Below are positions 16,997 to 23,997 of a stretch of DNA of 64,000 bases, piece after piece (position 1 is the stretch's first letter; every line of letters starts with the position of its first letter). A program made the translations under genes and the position numbers. The stretch is from Miltoncostaea sp050249835 (lineage in GTDB: Bacteria > Actinomycetota > Thermoleophilia > Miltoncostaeales > Miltoncostaeaceae), in the NCBI GenBank assembly GCA_050249835.1, contig JBFWPT010000001.1, positions 186,001 through 250,000 of the forward strand, in the 5' to 3' direction. The notes below the pieces were generated by a model. It was given only the letters and a program-made list of their open reading frames with translations, made no database searches and was not told where the DNA came from.

Positions 16997-17669
16997 TGGC
17001 TTTCCGCCGACGTCCGTGACGACCGCCTCTGACCAGCTGCGCCTCGACCGCCTCTTCGAGCGGGCCGCGCCCGGCTACGACCTTCAGCTCCCGCTCGAGC
17101 GACGTGCTCTGCGGACCGCGGCCCGCTTCGCCGGGCCATTCGCTGGCCTGCGGGTGCTCGACCTCGCGACGGGCACCGGCGCCCTCGCCGCGGCCATGCT
17201 CGACCGGGGCGGGCCACCGCTCGAGCTGGTGGCCGTCGACCGCTCTGCGCCGATGCTCGCCCGGGCGCGCAGGCGGCTGGCGCCCTTCGAGGACCGCTGT
17301 CGGATCAGCGTGGCCCTCGCCGACGCCCGCCGGCTGCCGTACCCGGAGGGGCACTTCGACCTCGTGGCGAGCGGGTACTTCCTCCACCTTCTCGAGCGCC
17401 AGGACGCCGCGGCGGCCCTGGAGGAGGTCCGACGCGTGCTGCGCCCCGATGGCCGCCTCGTGGTGGTCGTCCACGGTGCGCCGGCGACCGGGCTGGGCCG
17501 GCTCTACCGTCAGGGGTGGCGGGCTCTCGAGCGGGTCATGCCGCTGGCGGGGGCGGGTCCTCTCGAAGATGCTCGGCCACTTCTCGTGGGCGCCGGGTTC
17601 TCGATCCGCAGCGAACGCCGTACCGGCCTGGGGTACTGGAGCCAGCTGCTCCTCGCCGAGGCGGCCTGA
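16974..17669 (+). CDS. Class I SAM-dependent methyltransferase
   Basis: The 231-residue protein has the Rossmann-fold methyltransferase motifs: motif I VLDLATGTGALAAAML, an acidic end of strand 2 in VAVDRSAPML, motif II-like VALADARRLPYPEGHFDLV, and EVRRVLRPDGRLVVVV. This is the UbiE/Methyltransf_11 type, which methylates small molecules or lipids; the substrate cannot be told. A GGGAGG ribosome site lies 6 bases before the GTG start. It is the third gene of a unit led by two small membrane proteins under the BlaI-type operator, so it is probably induced with them. Confidence 0.82.
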   Translation: MQAGYRADGFPPTSVTTASDQLRLDRLFERAAPGYDLQLPLERRALRTAARFAGPFAGLRVLDLATGTGALAAAMLDRGGPPLELVAVDRSAPMLARARRRLAPFEDRCRISVALADARRLPYPEGHFDLVASGYFLHLLERQDAAAALEEVRRVLRPDGRLVVVVHGAPATGLGRLYRQGWRALERVMPLAGAGPLEDARPLLVGAGFSIRSERRTGLGYWSQLLLAEAA

Positions 17670-17671
17670 GG

Positions 17672-17874
17672 TCCGGGATCCACGCCAGATCGCAGACGCC
17701 GAGCTCGCTCTCCTGCCTCGCGCAGCGCGAGCGCTCCCTGGAGGCGCGTCGGATCACCCAGTCCTTCGCACGCTCGGGCGCAAGTAGTGCCTCGGTGTCG
17801 AGTCGGAAGGCCCGCGTCTCCTCGGCTCGCGGCGGGTCGAGGCAGAGCAGCTCGCAGAAACGGGCAGCGGACAC
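17672..17874 (-). pseudogene. Decayed ArsR/CmtR-type metalloregulator
   Basis: The frame from GTG 17874 reads MSAARFCELLCLDPPRAEET and APERAK, then the conserved ArsR helix LGDPTRLQ-ALALREAGE appears in a second frame, and ELGVCDLAWI returns in the first frame. A one-base loss after the AK codons and a 4-base duplication of GAGC before LGV explain this. The winged helix that should follow CDLAWI is missing, because the text runs into the end of the methyltransferase gene. The Cys residues (CELLC, VCDL) match metal-sensing CmtR/CadC-like members. The gene cannot make a working regulator. Confidence 0.65.
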
Positions 17875-17899
17875 ACGTACGTCCTCTCGGACGTACGTG
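17874..17899. promoter_or_regulatory. Operator palindrome of the decayed ArsR gene
   Basis: CACGTACGTCC at 17874-17884 is exactly complementary to GGACGTACGTG at 17889-17899, with a 4-base spacer. It touches the start codon of the broken arsR and lies 65 bases before the SCO1 fragment, so it looks like a former ArsR operator in a divergent promoter. Confidence 0.6.
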
Positions 17900-17964
17900 C
17901 ATCGGTCCTGCGTGCCGGCGAGGCGGGCATCGCGTGCGGGTGAGCACGAGACCGCCGCGACCCG

Positions 17965-18339
17965 GTGGCGCTACGCAAGGACTTCCAGCGTGCCGGCTCG
18001 GCCCTGCGGCGGTTGCCCTCCGGAGACCGGTCGAGCGTCGTTGCCCTGGCGATCAGCGCGAACCCCCGGGACGACACGCGCGAGAGCGTGCGGGCGTTCC
18101 TCACTCGCCACCGCGCCGCAAGCCAGATCCGCTATCTCAATGGCCCCGAGGGCGAGCTACGACGGGTCTGGAAGGAGTATCAGGTGCTCTCCGCCCTCGA
18201 GAGCGGCGATGCGGACACGCACTCTGCGCCGGTGCGGATCTACGGCCGCGGCGGCCGCTGGCTGGCGACGCAGCATGCCGGAGCGGACCTCAGCGCCGGC
18301 AACCTCGTGCACGACATCTCGTTGGCGCTGGCTCGATGA
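17965..18339 (+). CDS. N-terminally truncated SCO1/SenC-family protein
   Basis: The 124-residue product matches the C-terminal half of SCO1/SenC copper chaperones: SSVVALAISANPRDDTRESV, then FLTRHRAASQIRYLNGPEGELRRVWKEYQV and a HSAPVRIYGRGGRWL strand with the conserved His. The N-terminal membrane anchor and the CxxxC copper site are absent, and no part of them is seen upstream, so the protein is probably non-functional in copper delivery. It may be a remnant of the same decay that broke arsR. The start is a GTG at 17965. It could be called a pseudogene. Confidence 0.6.
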   Translation: MALRKDFQRAGSALRRLPSGDRSSVVALAISANPRDDTRESVRAFLTRHRAASQIRYLNGPEGELRRVWKEYQVLSALESGDADTHSAPVRIYGRGGRWLATQHAGADLSAGNLVHDISLALAR

Positions 18340-18391
18340 GCGGTCGGCGGCGTCTGCGGGCCGACTGGTCCACCGAAGACGGAGGCTCGAT

Positions 18392-19300
18392 GTGCGCGTG
18401 ACCGGGAGATCCCGCTCGAAGGGGCTTGGTCGGATCGTCGTCGCTGGCGCGCTCGCGCTGGTGGGGGCCATCGTTCTCGCCGCGTGTGGAGGCTCCGACT
18501 CGACCGGAGGCACCGAGGCGTCCTCGCCCGGCTCCCTGGCCTCGATCATCGGGGATGGCCACGTCCACAGCCTGATCGTCGATCGAGAGGATCCGGCCCG
18601 CCTTCTGCTCGGACTCCATGGAGGCCTCTACGTGTCCGCCGACGCCGGGCGCAGCTGGGACCTCGCGGACCTCGAGGGCGATGACGCGATGAACCTCGCC
18701 AGCGCCGGGACGGGCGCCCCGCTCTGGGTCGCCGGCCACGAGGTCCTCGAGCGGTCCGACGACGACGGCGCGTCCTGGGAACCGGTCCGCCCCGCTGGCC
18801 TTCCCGGTCTCGATATCCACGGCTTCGCGGTGAGGCCCGATCGCCCGAAGGAGATCGTGGCCGCCGTCGCCGGGCAGGGCCTCTATCGATCGAATGACGG
18901 GGGCGCCTCGTTCCGGCTCCTCTCGGAGCAGGTCGGGCCGAGCGTCTTCGGGATGGCGCTCACCGCCGACGGGACCCTCTTCGCCACGGACCCCAGCCAG
19001 GGGCTGCTCGTGAGCTCCGACGGGGGGCGCACGTTCCGCGTCGGCATCGAGGGCCAGGGGCTCGTGTCGGTGGCCGCCGTGCCTCGTCGTCCGCGTCTCG
19101 TGCTGGCGGGCGGTCAGCCGGGCGTGATCGTCTCCCGGGACGGCGGCGACCTCTGGGAGTCGGCGTTCACGGACGCCGGCGTGGCCGCCGTTGCGATTGA
19201 CCCCGGTGATCCGCGCCGTGCCTATGCCGTGGGCGATGACGGGCGGCTCTACACGACTGGCGACGCAGCCCGGACGTGGTCGGCGGTCAAGGAGGGGTAG
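18392..19300 (+). CDS. Lipoprotein with sortilin/BNR-like beta-propeller (F510_1955-like)
   Basis: The 302-residue protein starts with a lipoprotein signal (IVVAGALALVGAIVLAAC, lipobox LAAC). The mature part contains repeated BNR/sortilin-type motifs: SADAGRSWDL, SDDDGASWEPV, SNDGGASFRLL, SSDGGRTFRVG and SRDGGDLWES. This is the beta-propeller seen in F510_1955-type glycosyl-hydrolase-like proteins found near copper and SCO1 genes. Activity is unknown. The GTG at 18392 with GGAGG 6 bases upstream is chosen over the open frame that continues further up. The gene faces ccdA, convergent with an 8-base gap. Confidence 0.75.
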   Translation: MRVTGRSRSKGLGRIVVAGALALVGAIVLAACGGSDSTGGTEASSPGSLASIIGDGHVHSLIVDREDPARLLLGLHGGLYVSADAGRSWDLADLEGDDAMNLASAGTGAPLWVAGHEVLERSDDDGASWEPVRPAGLPGLDIHGFAVRPDRPKEIVAAVAGQGLYRSNDGGASFRLLSEQVGPSVFGMALTADGTLFATDPSQGLLVSSDGGRTFRVGIEGQGLVSVAAVPRRPRLVLAGGQPGVIVSRDGGDLWESAFTDAGVAAVAIDPGDPRRAYAVGDDGRLYTTGDAARTWSAVKEG

Positions 19301-19307
19301 CCGGTTC

Positions 19308-20027
19308 TCAGCCGAACTGGTTGAAGCGCGAGAGCTCCTGAGTGATGACCGCGAGCTGCCCCGACGCCACGAGCAGGCCCATGGCGACGAGCCCCGCGCC
19401 AGAAGCCAGCGCGAGCGTCGCACCGGCCCGCCGGACCCGTCCGAAGACGCCGACCGCGCGGTCGAACGCGAGGCTGGTCGCGAGGAAGGGCACTCCGAGG
19501 CCCGCCGAGTAGGCGAGTAGGAGCGCCGCGCCCCCCATCGGGCTCTGACCGGTGGCGGCGAAGGTGAGGATCCCGCCGAGGATCGGGCCGATGCAGGGGG
19601 TCCAGCCGATCGCGAAGACGACCCCCGTCACGAGGCCCCCGGTGATGCGCCCACCGCGGCCGCGCGTCCACGCAATGGGCCGCCACTCGCGCTGCCCGAC
19701 GCCGAGGCGCGGTCCGAGGATGACGAGCAGGCCGAGGAGCACCAGCAACGCCCCGCCGGCAAGCTCGAGACCCCGCCGCTCGTCTTTCAGGAGTGCGCTC
19801 GTGCCGCCGATGCCGGCCCCGAGCAGGGTGAAGACGAGGGCGAAGCCGGCGACGAAGGCCAGCGTCGCCGACACGACGGCGCGCCGCTGGTGGGCGATCC
19901 GCTCCACCGACACCCCCGAGATGAAGGCGAGGTAGCCGGGAACCAGCGCGAGGACGCAGGGCGAGAGGAAGGAGAGGAGCCCGCCGGTGAAGGCGACCGC
20001 GAACGCCGTCGCCCTCAGATCGCTCAT
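19308..20027 (-). CDS. ccdA: CcdA-type thiol-disulfide electron carrier (DsbD family)
   Basis: The 239-residue protein has six predicted membrane helices and the two CcdA cysteines: LSFLSPCVLALVPGYLAFIS in helix 1 and AIGWTPCIGPILGGIL in the middle. CcdA passes electrons across the membrane to extracytoplasmic thioredoxin-like proteins. The ATG at 20027 overlaps the tlpA stop (ATGA), which fits the direct hand-over to TlpA. The pair lies behind a BlaI-type operator. Such pairs serve cytochrome maturation or the reduction of copper-site thiols; here the metal-related neighbours favour a metal or redox stress role. Confidence 0.9.
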   Translation of the reverse strand: MSDLRATAFAVAFTGGLLSFLSPCVLALVPGYLAFISGVSVERIAHQRRAVVSATLAFVAGFALVFTLLGAGIGGTSALLKDERRGLELAGGALLVLLGLLVILGPRLGVGQREWRPIAWTRGRGGRITGGLVTGVVFAIGWTPCIGPILGGILTFAATGQSPMGGAALLLAYSAGLGVPFLATSLAFDRAVGVFGRVRRAGATLALASGAGLVAMGLLVASGQLAVITQELSRFNQFG

Positions 20028-20644
20028 GGCCGGTCCGGGCTCAGGATGACCTGCACGCCCTGCGCCACCTGGTCTGCGTCGATCTCGCCGACCCAGTGCA
20101 CACGCACGCGCCCCTGCCGGTCGATGAAGAACGTCTCCGGGACGCCCGTGAGCCCGTAGTCGCGATAGGTCGCGTCCCCCTTGTCGCGCACGTGCGGGTA
20201 GGTCTGGCGGTAGTCGGCGATGAAGTCCAGGGCGTTGCCGCTCAGATCCTGGACGTCGAGGCCGAGCACGACGACACCCTTCGCCCGGCCCGCCCGCCAT
20301 GCGCCCTCGAGGATCGGGGCCTCCCGCTTGCACGGATCGCACCAGGAGGCCCAGAAGTTGAGGATGACGGGCCGGCCGCGCAGCTCCGAGAGGGAGAGCG
20401 GCTCACCGTCGGCCTTGCCGAGGGGGGCTCCGTTGGCGAGCACCGGGAGCGTGAACGCCGGCGCCGGCTCGAGCTCACCCCGTGCGATCGCCGAGTCGAT
20501 GCTCCGGTCGACGCCTCCGGCCCTCAGGCCGACTACGAGCAGCGCCACGAAGCCGCCGACCAGGACCGCCGCGAGGGCGCCGACCAGGATCCGACGGGTC
20601 GGTCGGGGTGGTCGGGGCCTGTCGCTGTCGGCATCTGCGGACAT
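20024..20644 (-). CDS. TlpA/ResA-like membrane-anchored thioredoxin
   Basis: The protein is about 206 residues with an N-terminal membrane anchor (ILVGALAAVLVGGFVALLVV) and a periplasm-facing thioredoxin domain. The active site is WASWCDPCKRE (CxxC near residues 102-105), and TGVPETFFIDRQGRV carries the cis-proline. It reduces disulfides in extracytoplasmic proteins, drawing electrons from CcdA, encoded in the overlapping gene. ATG 20644 directly follows a GTG at 20647; either may be used. A BlaI-type dyad at 20657-20673 overlaps the ribosome-site region, so repression would be direct. A decayed second copy lies at 23655-23890. Confidence 0.88.
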   Translation of the reverse strand: MSADADSDRPRPPRPTRRILVGALAAVLVGGFVALLVVGLRAGGVDRSIDSAIARGELEPAPAFTLPVLANGAPLGKADGEPLSLSELRGRPVILNFWASWCDPCKREAPILEGAWRAGRAKGVVVLGLDVQDLSGNALDFIADYRQTYPHVRDKGDATYRDYGLTGVPETFFIDRQGRVRVHWVGEIDADQVAQGVQVILSPDRP

Positions 20645-20656
20645 CACGACGATCCT

Positions 20657-20673
20657 ATTACGACTCGTGTAGG
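20657..20673. promoter_or_regulatory. BlaI-type operator of tlpA-ccdA
   Basis: ATTACG ACTCG TGTAGG has the 6-5-6 layout of the dyad at the blaI promoter, with imperfect arms. It sits 13 bases upstream of the tlpA ATG. Confidence 0.6.
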
Positions 20674-20751
20674 AGATAGGCGAGACGGATCTCGGCGCTC
20701 TTGCTGACAGACGTCATGGGTGCGCTGCTGGCCACGCCAGGGCGGCAGAAA

Positions 20752-20769
20752 CATAAACGAACAGTTATG
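20752..20769. promoter_or_regulatory. ArsR-type operator of the arsR-ATPase-lspA unit
   Basis: CATAA at 20752-20756 and TTATG at 20765-20769 form an inverted repeat that extends imperfectly outward (GAAACATAA against TTATGCTTT). It is AT-rich in a very GC-rich background and ends 8 bases before the arsR start, as expected for an autoregulated metal sensor. Confidence 0.6.
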
Positions 20770-20777
20770 CTTTAGGG

Positions 20778-21110
20778 GTGCCCACCCACCCGCTGACCGC
20801 GCGCTCGGTCCTCTTCCACGGGTTCTCCGATCCCTCGCGACTGGCGATCGTCGAGAGCCTCCGGGCGGGCGAGCGGCGCGCCACGGACCTGGCGCGCGAC
20901 GCTGGCCTCTCTCAACCGAACGCCTCCGCCCACCTGGCCTGCCTGCGGGAGTGCGGTCTGGTCACCTCCGAGCGCCGTGGTCGCGAGGTCCATTACCGCC
21001 TCGTCGAGGGAGTCGACGAGCTGCTCGCGCTCGCCGACCGGCTGCTGGCGCAGGCGGGAGGGGCCATCGAGGCGTGCTCGCGCTACGGCCGTCGCCGGAG
21101 GGCGGCGTGA
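20778..21110 (+). CDS. ArsR/SmtB-family metal-responsive repressor
   Basis: The 110-residue protein is an ArsR-type winged helix: GFSDPSRLAIVESLRAGER, then DLARDAGLSQPNASAHLACL and VTSERRGREVHYRLVEGVD. Cys residues in HLACLRECG and the C-terminal EACSRYG resemble CmtR/CadC-type metal sites. It would repress the downstream pump until metal is bound. The GTG at 20778 has no separate ribosome site, so a leaderless transcript is possible. Its stop overlaps the ATPase start (GTGA). Confidence 0.88.
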   Translation: MPTHPLTARSVLFHGFSDPSRLAIVESLRAGERRATDLARDAGLSQPNASAHLACLRECGLVTSERRGREVHYRLVEGVDELLALADRLLAQAGGAIEACSRYGRRRRAA

Positions 21111-23056
21111 GCGAGGAGGACGAGGAGACCCCGGCCGGCCCGATGGGCTGGCGCGAGGCGGTCTACCGGTTCCCGCCGCTTCGCAACGCCGCGATCGCCG
21201 CGGCGCTGACGATCGCCGGCGTGATCGTCGAGTGGCAGACCGACGCCGAAGTCCTCGCCCTGCTGCTCTTCATCGCCGCCATCGCGATCGGTGGCTACTT
21301 CTTCGCGCGCGAGGGGGTCGAGGAGTTCATCGAGGAGCGCGAGATCGGGATCGAGGCCCTCATGCTCGCCGCCGCCGCCGGGGCGATGGCGTTCGGGCTG
21401 TTCGAGGAGGCCGCCGCCCTGGTGGTGCTCTATGCGAGCGCCGAAGCGGTCGAGGAGCTGACCTTCGCCCGCACCCGCTCGGCGATCCGCGAGCTGCTGG
21501 AGCTCGCCCCAAAGCGGGCCCGCGTCCTGCGCGACGGTCGCGAGGAGGAGATCCCGGCCGAGGACCTGCGACCGGGTGATGTCTTCGTGGTCCGCCCCGG
21601 CGAGTCGCTTCCGACCGACGGGATGATCCGCTCGGGGCGGACGACGCTGAACGAGGCGCCCGTGACCGGCGAGGCGGTGCCGGTCGATAAGGGCCCCGGC
21701 GCCGAGGTCTTCGCCGGCACCGTCAACGGCCCGAGCGCGATCGAGGTGGAGGCCACCCGCGCCTTCGCCGACAACAGCCTCTCGCGGATCGTGCACCTGG
21801 TGGAGGAGGCCCAGGCGCAGAAGTCGCGCGCGCAGCGCTTCGTCGATCGCTTCAGCGACCGCTACAGCCCGGCGGTCCTCGTTGCAGCCCTGCTCGTGGC
21901 CGTGGTGCCGCCGCTGCTCGGCGGGGACTGGTCCGAGTGGGCCCTGCGCGGGGTGACACTTCTCGTCGCCGCCGCCCCCTGCGCCCTCGTGATGTCGGTG
22001 CCGGTGGCCGTCGCCGCGGCGATCAGCCGGGCCGGGCGGCGGGGGATCCTGATCAAGGGCGGCGCGCAGCTCGAGACCCTCGGCAAGATCGAGGCGATCT
22101 GCTTGGACAAGACCGGCACCCTCACCCGCGGCACGCCGCAGGTAACGGACTTCATCACACAGCAGGGCGTCCACCCGGGCGAGGCGATGCTGGTGGCGGC
22201 CGCGGTCGAGGCCCGCTCGGAGCACCCGCTCGCCCGGGCGATCCTCGACCACGTCCGCGCCGAGGGGATCGACCCCCCACCGGCCGAGGGCTTCGAGGCG
22301 GTCGTCGGGCACGGAGCGCGGGCATCGCTCAGTGGACGCGAGATCTGGGTCGGCAGCCCCCGGCTTCTCGCCCAGCTGGCGCCCGAGGCGGCACCGCCGC
22401 CCGAGGTGGAGCGGCTCGAGCAGGAGGGAAAGACGGTCGTCCTCGTCGGGCGCGAGGCCGAGGTGCTGGCGGTGGTGGCGATGCGCGACGAGCCGCGCCC
22501 GGAGGCGCGCGAGGCGCTGGCCGCCCTTCGGCGCCTCGGCATCGGGAACCTGGTGATGCTCACGGGCGACAACCGCCGCACCGCCGAGGCCATCGCGCGC
22601 GAGCTCGGCATCGATGAGGTGCGTGCCGAGCTCCTTCCCGAGCAGAAGGTGGACGAGATCGAGCGTCTGCGGGCCCAGTTCGGGGCGATCGCGATGGTCG
22701 GCGACGGCATCAACGACGCGCCCGCCCTCGCGCGGGCGGACCTCGGGATCGCCCTCGGCACAGGCGCCACCGACGCCGCCATCGAGGCGGCCGACATCGC
22801 GCTCATGGCCGACGACCTGCGAAAGCTCCCCGAGGCCCTCGCCATCGGCCGGCGCAGCCAGCGGATCTCGCGCCAGAACCTCATCTTCAGCATCGCCCTC
22901 CTCACCCTGCTGATCCCGAGCGCCGTGCTCGGGCTGCTCACCGTGGTCGTCGCGGTGCTCGTGCACGAGGTCTCGGAGCTGCTGGCGGTGGCCAACGGGC
23001 TCCGCGCAGCCCGCGCTCCCGGGCCGGTCGCCACCCCGGCTCCTTCGCCGGCGTGA
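21107..23056 (+). CDS. P1B-type heavy-metal-translocating ATPase
   Basis: The 649-residue pump has the P-type core: TGEA at about 188-191, phosphorylation site DKTGT at about 334-338, MLTGDN and GDGINDAP. The metal-binding membrane helix reads AAAPCALVMS, so the usual CPC/SPC motif is APC (about 290-292). The last helix carries HEVSELLAVANGLR, the variant of the HExxxLxVxxNxLR motif of Zn/Cd/Pb pumps. No N-terminal HMA domain is present. Together these suggest divalent-metal export (Zn, Cd, Pb or Co), with the exact metal uncertain. It is coupled to the ArsR regulator upstream and to lspA downstream by 4-base overlaps. Confidence 0.9.
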   Translation: MSEEDEETPAGPMGWREAVYRFPPLRNAAIAAALTIAGVIVEWQTDAEVLALLLFIAAIAIGGYFFAREGVEEFIEEREIGIEALMLAAAAGAMAFGLFEEAAALVVLYASAEAVEELTFARTRSAIRELLELAPKRARVLRDGREEEIPAEDLRPGDVFVVRPGESLPTDGMIRSGRTTLNEAPVTGEAVPVDKGPGAEVFAGTVNGPSAIEVEATRAFADNSLSRIVHLVEEAQAQKSRAQRFVDRFSDRYSPAVLVAALLVAVVPPLLGGDWSEWALRGVTLLVAAAPCALVMSVPVAVAAAISRAGRRGILIKGGAQLETLGKIEAICLDKTGTLTRGTPQVTDFITQQGVHPGEAMLVAAAVEARSEHPLARAILDHVRAEGIDPPPAEGFEAVVGHGARASLSGREIWVGSPRLLAQLAPEAAPPPEVERLEQEGKTVVLVGREAEVLAVVAMRDEPRPEAREALAALRRLGIGNLVMLTGDNRRTAEAIARELGIDEVRAELLPEQKVDEIERLRAQFGAIAMVGDGINDAPALARADLGIALGTGATDAAIEAADIALMADDLRKLPEALAIGRRSQRISRQNLIFSIALLTLLIPSAVLGLLTVVVAVLVHEVSELLAVANGLRAARAPGPVATPAPSPA

Positions 23057-23625
23057 CCCCGTTCTGGCGGGCGGCTGATCCGGTCGACGCGAGCGCTGCA
23101 AGCGAACAGGGGTCGCTCCGGCACGCGGTCGCCCGCTCCGAGGGGCGCCGGGAACGGCGCACCGCACGGGGCCGCTGGCGGGCGATGGCCGTCCTCGCCG
23201 CCGCCGCATTCGCCGTGGACCAGATCGCCAAGTGGGCCGTCCGCCAGACGATCGGCGGCGGCGAGGACTGGGTGCACGCGGGCGGCCTGGCCATCGGCCA
23301 CAACCGCAACGACGGCATCGCCTTCGGCCTTTTCGCCGGCTCCGGGCGGGTCGTCGGCCTTGCGACCGCGATCCTCCTGCCCGCGCTCGCCCTCGCCCTC
23401 GGGCTGCTCGCCCGCGGGGGAATAATGGCGGCCCTCGCGGGAGGGCTTCTCCTCGGAGGCAGCACGAGCAACCTCGTGGACCGCCTGGTGCGGGGCGAGG
23501 TGACGGACTACATCGAGGTCGGCCTCTGGCCTGCGTTCAACCTTGCCGACGTCGCGATCGTCTGCGGGGCCGGCCTGGTCATCTGGGTCGTTGGTTGCCG
23601 CGACGAGCGCTCCGACTCGAAGTGA
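23053..23625 (+). CDS. lspA: Lipoprotein signal peptidase
   Basis: The 190-residue protein has the LspA motifs: AVDQIAKWAV in helix 1, GHNRNDGIAFGLF, and the two catalytic aspartates in STSNLVDRLVRGEVTDYIE and WPAFNLADVAIV. It cleaves the signal peptide from prolipoproteins at the membrane. The N-terminus has about 45 extra charged residues before the first helix. LspA copies that travel with cadmium/zinc pumps are known on actinobacterial mobile elements. The start overlaps the pump stop (GTGA). Confidence 0.92.
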   Translation: MTPFWRAADPVDASAASEQGSLRHAVARSEGRRERRTARGRWRAMAVLAAAAFAVDQIAKWAVRQTIGGGEDWVHAGGLAIGHNRNDGIAFGLFAGSGRVVGLATAILLPALALALGLLARGGIMAALAGGLLLGGSTSNLVDRLVRGEVTDYIEVGLWPAFNLADVAIVCGAGLVIWVVGCRDERSDSK

Positions 23626-23654
23626 GCCGTCCCGCCCTCCAGTGAGGTCGGGCA

Positions 23655-23890
23655 GCACCCGCCCGCCAGGCGCCCTCGAGGGATCAGTCGCCTCGCGCTT
23701 GCAGGAAGGAGGCCCAGACGTTCAGGACCTCAGAATGAGGGCGAAGCTCCGAGAGCGAGAGGGGCTCGCCGTGCGCTTGCCCCCACCAGAGGCGGCGCCA
23801 CGACGGCGAAGAGGATGCGGGGGGCGGGTCGCTCTCTCCGAAAGGGCTCGGGGCTCGTCGGAAGGAGTGCCGGCAGAGCATCGCGACGAA
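23655..23890 (-). pseudogene. Decayed partial copy of tlpA
   Basis: Read on the minus strand, one frame gives GEPLSLSELRPHSEVLNVWAS, which aligns to GEPLSLSELRGRPVILNFWAS of the intact TlpA. The copy then loses the first Cys of the CxxC by a small deletion with frameshift; the codons for CKRE survive in another frame. The match continues in DNA to the CCCTCGAGGGATC region on one side and, after an internal deletion, to the promoter on the other. It is a relict duplication of the tlpA start region and operator. Confidence 0.6.
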
Positions 23891-23894
23891 TGCT

Positions 23895-23911
23895 ATTACG
23901 AGGTATGTAGT
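23895..23911. promoter_or_regulatory. BlaI-type operator before the ABC exporter
   Basis: ATTACG AGGTA TGTAGT repeats the 6-5-6 dyad of the blaI promoter. It was probably carried with the decayed tlpA copy and now lies 87 bases upstream of the ABC ATPase start, on the correct side to control it. Confidence 0.58.
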
Positions 23912-23997
23912 AGTCGGTAGCCTCCGGTGAGCCGCCCGTCCGCCCCTCGTAGGTGCAACGTCGTCTTCTTCGCTCTGCCGCACAGTCAGGGAGAATC

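Noticed and set aside
17516..18391. Upstream extension of the lipoprotein gene in the same frame
   Set aside because: The extension is Arg/Ser-rich shadow sequence over other genes; the signal peptide and a GGAGG site place the start at 18392.
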